Positions 46,186 through 52,913 of a DNA stretch of 64,000 bases are shown here, in pieces. Under the pieces are notes generated by a model. The model made no database searches, was not told where the DNA came from, and saw only the letters and a list, made by a program, of their open reading frames with translations. The translations under genes and the position numbers were made by a program. This stretch comes from Anaerocolumna chitinilytica. Lineage in GTDB: Bacteria; Bacillota; Clostridia; Lachnospirales; Lachnospiraceae. The stretch spans positions 2,360,001-2,424,000 of the forward strand of contig NZ_AP023368.1 in assembly GCF_014218355.1 (NCBI RefSeq), in the 5' to 3' direction. How positions within the stretch are numbered: the stretch's first letter is position 1; every line of letters begins with the position of its first letter.

Positions 46186-46291
46186 GGTTATTAGAACTTT
46201 AAGGCTTTAAAATTACCTTAATACAATTATCTGCTTTTCAAGTATTTTATTGTAATGACAGATTCGAATATACACCTTTTTGTAAAAAAAG

Positions 46292-46320
46292 TTAACATCT
46301 TTATCTTAGATGAATATACT
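46292..46320 (+). promoter_or_regulatory. Promoter of the transsulfuration genes
   Basis: TTAACA (46292-46297), 17-bp spacer, TATACT (46315-46320), 53 bp before the start codon. No S-box or T-box structure is visible in the short leader. Confidence 0.7.
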
Positions 46321-46372
46321 ATATCATACTAATTCTCTATGAATAGTACACAATGAAGGGAGAGAGTAAAAT

Positions 46373-47542
46373 ATGAGCCATACCAGCAGTGTTTTAACAA
46401 ATCTAATACATGGAGGAATTGATGGAGATGAAAGAACTGGAGCAGTGAATATTCCCATTTATCAGACCTCAACTTATAAGCAAATACATCTGGGGGAGCA
46501 TAAGGGATATGAATATTCCAGGACTGGAAATCCAACCAGGGAAGCACTGGAAAAGCTGATTGCAGAGCTGGAAGAAGGGAAGTACGGCTTCGCATTTGCT
46601 TCCGGTATGGCGGCTACAACTGCAGTCCTTCATCTGTTTCAATCTGGGGATAAGATACTCATCTCAGAAAATGTATATGGTGGAACCTTTCGAGTATTGG
46701 ATAAGGTTTTCAAACCTTTTGGTTTGTCCTATGAAATTGTTAATACCAGGGAGCTTAGTGCGCTAGAACAGGCAATTACCAATGAAGTAAAAGCTGTATT
46801 TATTGAAAGTCCTGCCAATCCATTGATGACAGTCACAGACATACAGACTGTGGCAGCTGTTTGCCATCATCATAACAAGCTTCTTATTGTAGATAACACC
46901 TTTATGACTCCATACCTGCAGCAGCCTTTGACATTAGGCGCTGACATAGTAATTCACAGTGCAACAAAGTACTTAGGGGGGCACAGCGATCTGATTGCAG
47001 GGCTTGCGGTTGTAAACAATCAGGAACTGGCTGATAAGTTATATTTCATACAAAATGCCACCGGTGGAATTCTTCAACCATTCGATTCCTTTTTATTAAT
47101 AAGGGGTATAAAAACTTTAGGGATTAGAATGGACCGCCACCAGGAAAATGCGAGAAAGGTAGCAAATTGGCTTGTAAAACAAAAAAATGTTAAGAATGTA
47201 TATTATCCGGGCCTGGAGTCTGACACAGGATATATTATCCAAAAAAAACAGGCTAAGGGGCCTGGTGCAATGATTTCTTTTGAGTTGGAAGACGAATTGG
47301 ACATTCGGAAGTTTTATGATGGACTGCATCTCATTGCATTGGCAGAAAGTTTAGGAGGAGTTGAGTCCTTAGTATGCCATCCATCAAGTATGACACATGC
47401 TTCTATACCGGAAGAAATACGCAAAAGAGTAGGTATCACAGATAGGCTGATTAGACTTTCTGTTGGGATTGAGGATGTAAATGACATTCTAAAAGATCTG
47501 GAACAGGCATTAAAAACAGTGGATGATAAAGAAATCGATTAA
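46373..47542 (+). CDS. Cys/Met-metabolism PLP enzyme (cystathionine gamma-lyase / gamma-synthase type)
   Basis: Protein of 389 residues. Motifs: YQTSTYKQ, YEYSRTGNPTREALE, FASGMAATTAVL, the PLP lysine in HSATKYLGGHSD (Lys199) and SLGGVESLVCHPSSMTH. The next gene is a cysteine synthase-like enzyme in the same direction. Such pairs are the mccB-mccA arrangement for converting homocysteine to cysteine through cystathionine, but gamma-synthase activity cannot be excluded from sequence. Ribosome site GAAGGGAGAGAG. Confidence 0.9.
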   Translation: MSHTSSVLTNLIHGGIDGDERTGAVNIPIYQTSTYKQIHLGEHKGYEYSRTGNPTREALEKLIAELEEGKYGFAFASGMAATTAVLHLFQSGDKILISENVYGGTFRVLDKVFKPFGLSYEIVNTRELSALEQAITNEVKAVFIESPANPLMTVTDIQTVAAVCHHHNKLLIVDNTFMTPYLQQPLTLGADIVIHSATKYLGGHSDLIAGLAVVNNQELADKLYFIQNATGGILQPFDSFLLIRGIKTLGIRMDRHQENARKVANWLVKQKNVKNVYYPGLESDTGYIIQKKQAKGPGAMISFELEDELDIRKFYDGLHLIALAESLGGVESLVCHPSSMTHASIPEEIRKRVGITDRLIRLSVGIEDVNDILKDLEQALKTVDDKEID

Positions 47543-47563
47543 TCCGAAGCGAGGGGAAGGGTT

Positions 47564-48478
47564 ATGTATTATAAGAATATTCAGCAATTAATAGGAAATA
47601 CACCACTTGTAAAGTTGGAACATATCGAGCTGCCAAAGAAAGTTCAGCTATTTGCTAAACTGGAGTATTGGAATCCCTCCGGGAGTGTTAAGGACAGAAC
47701 AGGGATCTATATGCTCCAGGATGCTGAGCGCAAAGGGATTCTCAAACCGGGTGGAACAATTGTGGAGGCTACAGCAGGAAATACCGGTCTTGGTATTGCA
47801 ATGGCAGCATTAAACAAGGGTTATGAAATTATCTTCGTAATTCCAACAAAATTCTCTCAGGAAAAGCAAGCATTATTAAGGGCTCTTGGAGCAACAATTG
47901 TGAATACTCCCAGAGAAAAAGGGATGTTAGGAGCACAGGAAAAGTCTATTGAGTTAGTAAAAGAGATTCCGGGAGCAATATCTCTGAAACAATTTGAAAA
48001 TCTCTCTAATCCTCTGGCACATTATGAAACCACAGGAAAGGAAATATACGAGGATTTGGATGGACGGATAGATTATTTTATTGCTGGAGCAGGGAGTGGG
48101 GGGACATTTACAGGCGTTGTAAAGTATTTAAAAGAGAAGAAGCCTGAAATAAGAGGAGTGCTGGCAGACCCAATTGGGTCCACCATGGGAGGCGGCGAAC
48201 ATGGTGATTATGACATTGAGGGAATCGGAAATGATTTCATCGCAGCCACCATGGATATGAGTTTAGTAGATAAAGTCTTGAAAGTTTCAGATAAGGAGGC
48301 TTATGAAGGAGCGCGCTTACTTGCCCGGAAAGAGGGGATGTTTGTTGGCTCTTCTTCAGGAGCAGCAATTGCCGGTGCAACAAAATTAGCAAAAGAAATT
48401 GGTGAAGGAACTATAGTAACTTTATTTCCGGACCGTGGAGACCGGTATTTTAGTAAAAATCTATATGATAATCTTTGA
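47564..48478 (+). CDS. Cysteine synthase / cystathionine beta-synthase family PLP enzyme
   Basis: Protein of 304 residues, 21 bp after the lyase gene. Motifs: IGNTPLVKLE, PLP lysine in GSVKDRTG (Lys43), EATAGNTGLGIA for the substrate carboxylate, GSGGTFTG for phosphate, and EGIGNDFIAATMD. The last and the first resemble the MccA/CBS branch slightly more than classic CysK (which has EPTSGNTG), so it probably forms cystathionine from O-acetylserine or serine and homocysteine. No C-terminal CBS regulatory domain. Confidence 0.9.
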   Translation: MYYKNIQQLIGNTPLVKLEHIELPKKVQLFAKLEYWNPSGSVKDRTGIYMLQDAERKGILKPGGTIVEATAGNTGLGIAMAALNKGYEIIFVIPTKFSQEKQALLRALGATIVNTPREKGMLGAQEKSIELVKEIPGAISLKQFENLSNPLAHYETTGKEIYEDLDGRIDYFIAGAGSGGTFTGVVKYLKEKKPEIRGVLADPIGSTMGGGEHGDYDIEGIGNDFIAATMDMSLVDKVLKVSDKEAYEGARLLARKEGMFVGSSSGAAIAGATKLAKEIGEGTIVTLFPDRGDRYFSKNLYDNL

Positions 48479-48518
48479 TTATGGCGCAAACCTTTATATT
48501 AATTAGTATAAAGTGTAT

Positions 48519-49481
48519 TTAATTAGAATAAATGTTAGCTCTAGCCTGTAAAGCTTCCAGCAGTCTCTCCGGGATTTCTTGAATCTTAATATCTTCACCC
48601 AGGAAAAGCAGCCAATTTATTATTTCAGTTAATTCATCCGGTTGATTCACATTGATGAAGGTTCGTAAGATAGCTGTGGTTTGATAGGGATTCGTAAAGG
48701 AGATTGTGATTGTAAGCGGGTGGTATTTCTTAAATTGTGCAATGGCTTTTGGACCTAATTCAATAATAAGGTTTATAGATTCCTCCTGCACACTTAGTTT
48801 AGCCAGGATTTTCTTCCTGCTGAGGCTTTTTTTAACAAGGTATGGTTTCACATCTATAAGATTGTCAACTGAGAATACTTTTTTCTTTTCTTCTTCTAAA
48901 TCAAAGCCTTCAATCAGCCATAGGCTTTTTTCATGATACAGATGCAAGAGAAAAATTGCATAAGATTTTAATACCTTATCCTCATCTATAGTAATCAGCA
49001 GATAACTGTCTGAAAGCAGGAATTGTATTAGCTTTTCCAGCATTGGATGAGGGAGGTCTGAAAGATCAAGGAGGTCAGGATTATTGGGGTTGGTCCCCTC
49101 AAAAAGTAGAATCTGATTTAGAAGTACAAGATCATCCTGTTGATTTTCTGATATCAGACCCAGTAGTTTTTCTGCTAATGACTGCCGGCTCTTTAGATAG
49201 GGCAATTGTTGGTTCCTGGTAGCCATAAAGGCTATAAAAAGTGCTTTGACCTCATTGTCGGTAAAACGGACAATGGGCAGGACAGAGTTACGCATGACAA
49301 AATAACCACCTTCTCTGCCGACTTCTGCGACTAGAGGCATTCCCAAGGCTTCAATTTCTCTAATATCTCTGATGGCTGTTGAACGTGAGATATGAAATTC
49401 CTGCATGATTTCAGATATTGTAAAGTGGGTACGATTATTGATATACCGCATGATGATATTGATTCTTTCAACTTTTTTCAT
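48519..49481 (-). CDS. WYL-domain transcriptional regulator (YafY type)
   Basis: Protein of 320 residues. N-terminal DeoR-like winged helix (MRYINNRTHFTISEIMQEF, SRSTAIRDIREIEALGMPLV, REGGYFV) followed by the WYL domain (about 130-225, with LYHEKSLWLIEGFDLEEEKK in place of the usual WYL core) and a WCX-type tail. Such regulators bind small ligands or nucleic acid. It is divergent from the GyrI-like gene with 109 bp between, so it likely controls that gene and itself. Confidence 0.9.
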   Translation of the reverse strand: MKKVERINIIMRYINNRTHFTISEIMQEFHISRSTAIRDIREIEALGMPLVAEVGREGGYFVMRNSVLPIVRFTDNEVKALFIAFMATRNQQLPYLKSRQSLAEKLLGLISENQQDDLVLLNQILLFEGTNPNNPDLLDLSDLPHPMLEKLIQFLLSDSYLLITIDEDKVLKSYAIFLLHLYHEKSLWLIEGFDLEEEKKKVFSVDNLIDVKPYLVKKSLSRKKILAKLSVQEESINLIIELGPKAIAQFKKYHPLTITISFTNPYQTTAILRTFINVNQPDELTEIINWLLFLGEDIKIQEIPERLLEALQARANIYSN

Positions 49482-49506
49482 CGAAACTCCTAAACAGTAT
49501 CAATTT

Positions 49507-49534
49507 TTGACATGATTTAAGGTTATAATATACC
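49507..49534 (+). promoter_or_regulatory. Promoter in the divergent regulator region
   Basis: TTGACA (49507-49512), 16-bp spacer, TATACC (49529-49534), on the side of the GyrI-like gene. A TATAAT also lies at 49524-49529 but lacks a matching -35 box. The WYL regulator probably binds here. Confidence 0.5.
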
Positions 49535-49590
49535 TATCAAATGAAGATGACAAGTCAATTGATTACTTTTTTAATAGAAAGGACAAAAAT

Positions 49591-50070
49591 ATGGCAGATT
49601 ATACAATAGAAGAAAAAGATGGATTTAGCGTTGTAGGAATTGGAACAGAACTGAAAAGTAATTATACGGATTTTGCTGGTTTAAACAAGGAGAAAACTGA
49701 CTTTTGGCAGGCTGTTAGTCAGGATGGAAGACTTGAGGCTCTAAAGGCAATAGCCATTAATGACTATATTTTTGCTGTAAATGAAGCAATCAATAACAAG
49801 ATGATGCACTATGCCGGTGTTATGACGGAAGCCAAGGGACCGGAGGAAGCTAGGATTATTCAATTTCCCAAAGGTGAATATCTGGTTGTGAAAGGGGAAG
49901 GCAATACCTCTGATGAACTGGCGAATAAGCTTTCAGGTCTGGCATTTGGACAGGCTTTACCGGATGCAAAAAGCTACGCCTATGTTGGCGGCCCAAACAC
50001 TACAGTAGAGATGAAAAGACAGAACGGTTTCATCTATGGTGAAATGTGGATTCCTGTTGTTCGAAAATAA
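49591..50070 (+). CDS. GyrI-like / AraC effector-binding domain protein
   Basis: Protein of 159 residues with ribosome site AGAAAGGAC. It fits the GyrI-like (SOUL-type) small-molecule binding fold: EEKDGFSVVGIGTELKSN at the start, FPKGEYLVVKGEG in the middle and GFIYGEMWIPV at the end. Stand-alone members bind or hydrolyse cytotoxic compounds. It diverges from the WYL regulator and is followed by an unknown gene 22 bp later. Confidence 0.85.
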   Translation: MADYTIEEKDGFSVVGIGTELKSNYTDFAGLNKEKTDFWQAVSQDGRLEALKAIAINDYIFAVNEAINNKMMHYAGVMTEAKGPEEARIIQFPKGEYLVVKGEGNTSDELANKLSGLAFGQALPDAKSYAYVGGPNTTVEMKRQNGFIYGEMWIPVVRK

Positions 50071-50092
50071 ATAATAAATAGGAGGTAATAAT

Positions 50093-50557
50093 ATGTCTTA
50101 TATCGTTGATTTTAAAAATGTTTCTACCGTTGGGCTGGAATCTTCTCCTGTAGCTGAAGCCCTTGCAGGCTTACGAGCCAATGAAGCTCGTTATTACATG
50201 ACCAAGTATAAACATGAATTTACGGTGGAACCGGCAAGCGAAAGCCAGGAAACACTAAATTACGTGAACCGGATATTAAAGGAAGAACGTGGAATTGAGT
50301 TTTCAGCCAAGCCTCTGGAAACATCACGTTTTCAAGTGGAAAATATAAAAATGGCTTATGTGTTTTATGAGGATGGGCTTGGAATTAATGTTATGTATAC
50401 GGTTGATGATTCTAAAAAGCGAGCAGTTGGAATTAAACTCTCTGATGGGATGGAGATACCAAAGGAATTAGAGGGAAAATTTAAATTTGCCAGGCAGAAG
50501 TCTAAACTGGCAGGAACAATTCGCGGTTCTTTTTTTGTAATTAAAGGGGAATACTAG
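50093..50557 (+). CDS. Hypothetical protein (154 aa) next to the GyrI-like gene
   Basis: Protein of 154 residues with a good TAGGAGG site, 22 bp after the GyrI-like gene, so likely same operon. Soluble, alpha/beta composition: MSYIVDFKNVSTVGL, LAGLRANEARYYMTKYK, a Lys/Glu-rich middle, ending GTIRGSFFVIKGEY. I do not recognise the family. Given its neighbours, it may take part in the same small-molecule response. Confidence 0.75.
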   Translation: MSYIVDFKNVSTVGLESSPVAEALAGLRANEARYYMTKYKHEFTVEPASESQETLNYVNRILKEERGIEFSAKPLETSRFQVENIKMAYVFYEDGLGINVMYTVDDSKKRAVGIKLSDGMEIPKELEGKFKFARQKSKLAGTIRGSFFVIKGEY

Positions 50558-50693
50558 TAACCTCCCTTTATCAGATGGGAATTAAAAAAAATTTATTAAT
50601 TGTGTATAAAATCCTGTTTATGGATAGATAATATAAAGAATGGTAATATTATATAAAATTCCCAATAAATTCTGATATGAGAGGAAAGAGAAA

Positions 50694-51338
50694 ATGATAA
50701 AAATGAATCAATCAAAAAAGAAAAGTTTATTCAGCCGTACTATTGTTTCTGTATTAACTGGCACCATGATGGTATTTTTATTAACAGGATGTAAGAATAC
50801 GAATTCAACAGGCGACACAGGCACACCGACTCCCACAGCCACAGCTACAGCTACAGCTACCTCAACACCCACCCCTACAAAAACCGGTGATACCGATGCG
50901 GTATCCTCTGCATCCATAGTAGATACCCAAAGTGCATTTGAGAAAGCTATAAGTGCACAAGGCACCTGGATTATAGCTATTACAAAAGATCTAACAGTTG
51001 ATAAAGATCTTGTTTTGGATGGTGAATTTACAAACGGCAAGAAAGATGATAATGGCAAAGATATTGTTCAGCGTAAGATTGCTTTATATTCACAGGATGA
51101 ACAAAGAAATATTACTGCCAGATATACCTTGACAGCACCTAAACTTACCATTAAGAGCCCCTATGCAAGTCTGCAACATGGAAAATTTGTTGGGGATGTA
51201 ATCGTTGACGCACCTAATTTTCAGCTAATTGACAATGTAGTTCAAGGTAATCTTTATTTTACCAGCCAGGATGTAAAAGATAGTTTCACTATGGATGCGA
51301 CAAGTTCTGTATCCGGAGTCCAGGAAATTAAAAAATAA
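50694..51338 (+). CDS. Lipoprotein with Thr/Pro linker and beta-rich domain
   Basis: Protein of 214 residues. Lipoprotein signal with lipobox LTGC at about 36, then an Ala/Thr/Pro linker encoded by short CAGCTA-type repeats, then an about 130-residue domain with alternating short strands (KDLTVDKDLVLDGEF, LTIKSPYASLQHGKFVGDV, VVQGNLYF) that suggests a small parallel beta-helix. Role unknown. Expected on the outer face of the membrane. A long terminator follows. Confidence 0.7.
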   Translation: MIKMNQSKKKSLFSRTIVSVLTGTMMVFLLTGCKNTNSTGDTGTPTPTATATATATSTPTPTKTGDTDAVSSASIVDTQSAFEKAISAQGTWIIAITKDLTVDKDLVLDGEFTNGKKDDNGKDIVQRKIALYSQDEQRNITARYTLTAPKLTIKSPYASLQHGKFVGDVIVDAPNFQLIDNVVQGNLYFTSQDVKDSFTMDATSSVSGVQEIKK

Positions 51339-51353
51339 TATCTAAAACCTTTC

Positions 51354-51433
51354 GAGCTGTTACAAATGGTAAACAGAACAGGTATATTATGGTATAATAC
51401 CCTGTTTGATATCATTTGGAACAGCTCTTTTTT
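51354..51433 (+). terminator. Long hairpin terminator after the lipoprotein gene
   Basis: GAGCTGTT (from 51354) pairs with AACAGCTC (51420-51427), continued inside by ACAAATG/CATTTG, AACAGG/CCTGTT and smaller stems, followed by six Ts. Confidence 0.88.
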
Positions 51434-51494
51434 GTATAAATCAACGAATATAATTAGTTTGTGATAAAGTATTTATTCTTTTTCAATCATCTGG

Positions 51495-51516
51495 TATAAT
51501 CTATATCAATGATATA
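51495..51516 (+). promoter_or_regulatory. Extended -10 promoter and operator of the GntR-LacI regulator gene
   Basis: TGGTATAAT (TATAAT 51495-51500, extended -10) is followed directly by the palindrome TATATCA-A-TGATATA (51502-51516) over the start point. The half-site ATATCA recurs before the mannosidase gene, supporting autoregulation. Confidence 0.7.
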
Positions 51517-51547
51517 TAAAAAATAATGCAGAAGATGTGGGTGAAGA

Positions 51548-52714
51548 ATGAAGCAAAAGGATAGATACATGGATGAGGCGAAAACAGGCAGAGGGAGTGC
51601 ATCTGATACACTCTACAACAAAGTCCGCAACGAAATACTAAAAATAATTATAGAAAGACAGATTGGTTCAAATGAACTCCTGCCTTCCGAAGGGGAGATA
51701 GCTGAGTTATGCAATGTCAGTAAAATGACAAGCAAGTTAGCACTTAATTCATTGGCAGAGGAACATATTATCTACCGGATACCCAGGAGGGGCAGCTTTT
51801 TAGCTGATGTAGACCTGAATAAGATACGCAGTATGGTGGATTCAAATAGTACATCTAATTATTCGGCTGTAAAAAGTAACTATCTGGCACTTGTAATTCC
51901 TAAGATGGATTCTTATTGCGGGAATATAGTAAGAGTAATCTTAACAGCTGCAGAAGCGTATAATTATCATGTTGTGGTGAAGTACTCCGACGGAATAAGT
52001 GAAACGGAAGAACAGATACTTTCGGAAATATCCAAGGTACCGGAGATTATGGGAGTAATCTTATTTCCTGGTGATAATAATACTTGTGGTATAGAGCTTT
52101 TAAGCTATAAGGTGCATAACTACCCCATCGTCATAGTTGACCGAGTATATAAGGAAGTTGAATTTGACAGCATATGCCATGACAATTATCAAGGGGCAAA
52201 GGATGCAGTAAGTTACCTAATCAGAAAAGGCCATTCCAAAATTGGATTTATATCAAAAAGTATCTCAAATGTAACCAGTCGTGAGGAACGATATCAGGGT
52301 TATATGGCTGCTATGATGGAAGGAAATAAGCGGATTCGATTAGAAAGTGTTCAAACAAACGATAATATGGTGTTAGTAAGTGAACTGAAAGAATATTTGA
52401 TAAACAACGATAGTCTGACGGCTGTATTTTGCTCGGATGATTATATTGCAGTTTATCTTTATTATGCAGCAGGAGAGCTTGGAAAGTCGGTGCCTGGGGA
52501 TTTGTCTATTATGGGGTTTACCGATAATGAAATATTAAACTTTATCCCTTTAAAAATGACTACCGTAAAGCAGCCAGTGGAAGAATTGGGTACACAGGCG
52601 GTAGAAGTTCTTATGGATAAGATTGCCGATAGCAGCAGACCGCCCAGAACGATCCGGATAAAAACAGATATTATAGAGCGTGATAGTGTAAAAGAAATAA
52701 AAATAACACAATAA
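51548..52714 (+). CDS. GntR-LacI hybrid (AraR-type) repressor of the mannosidase locus
   Basis: Protein of 388 residues. Residues about 20-90 are a GntR winged helix (LYNKVRNEILKIIIE, LLPSEGEIAELCNVSKMT, RIPRRGSFLADV). Residues about 105-388 are a LacI/periplasmic-binding-type sensor (LALVIPKMDSYCGNIVRVI, SYLIRKGHSKIGFISKS, AVFCSDDYIAVYLYYAAGEL, LTTVKQPVEELG read here as MTTVKQPVEELG). This domain order defines AraR-type regulators, usually sugar-responsive repressors. Next genes encode alpha-mannosidase and a sugar importer. Confidence 0.93.
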   Translation: MKQKDRYMDEAKTGRGSASDTLYNKVRNEILKIIIERQIGSNELLPSEGEIAELCNVSKMTSKLALNSLAEEHIIYRIPRRGSFLADVDLNKIRSMVDSNSTSNYSAVKSNYLALVIPKMDSYCGNIVRVILTAAEAYNYHVVVKYSDGISETEEQILSEISKVPEIMGVILFPGDNNTCGIELLSYKVHNYPIVIVDRVYKEVEFDSICHDNYQGAKDAVSYLIRKGHSKIGFISKSISNVTSREERYQGYMAAMMEGNKRIRLESVQTNDNMVLVSELKEYLINNDSLTAVFCSDDYIAVYLYYAAGELGKSVPGDLSIMGFTDNEILNFIPLKMTTVKQPVEELGTQAVEVLMDKIADSSRPPRTIRIKTDIIERDSVKEIKITQ

Positions 52715-52742
52715 CTAAATAAAAGATTTATATTTCTTGAAG

Positions 52743-52780
52743 AATCAGTCCTCAGTAATTAACGGCAGGACTGATTTTTT
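52743..52780 (+). terminator. Intrinsic terminator after the GntR-LacI gene
   Basis: AATCAGTCCT (52743-52752) pairs with AGGACTGATT (52767-52776), 14-base loop, then Ts. Confidence 0.85.
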
Positions 52781-52803
52781 GTATATATTACATAAATTCT
52801 TGT

Positions 52804-52871
52804 TGACATTTATAAAATTATAACATAATATAAACATATCAACTAATATATAAAACATATCAAGTGATATA
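52804..52871 (+). promoter_or_regulatory. Promoter and tandem operators of the alpha-mannosidase operon
   Basis: TTGACA (52804-52809), 17-bp spacer, TAATAT (52827-52832). Two palindromes follow: ATATCA-AC-TAATAT (52837-52850, one mismatch) and ATATCA-AG-TGATAT (52858-52871, perfect). Their centres are 21 bp apart, two helical turns, so two dimers would sit on the same DNA face. Confidence 0.8.
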
Positions 52872-52913
52872 GTATATCAAATAAGAATATCGATACATAC
52901 AAGGAGACCTAAT

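Noticed and set aside
46321..46372. SAM or T-box riboswitch before the transsulfuration genes
   Set aside because: The leader after the promoter is only about 50 nt and shows no conserved S-box or T-box elements.
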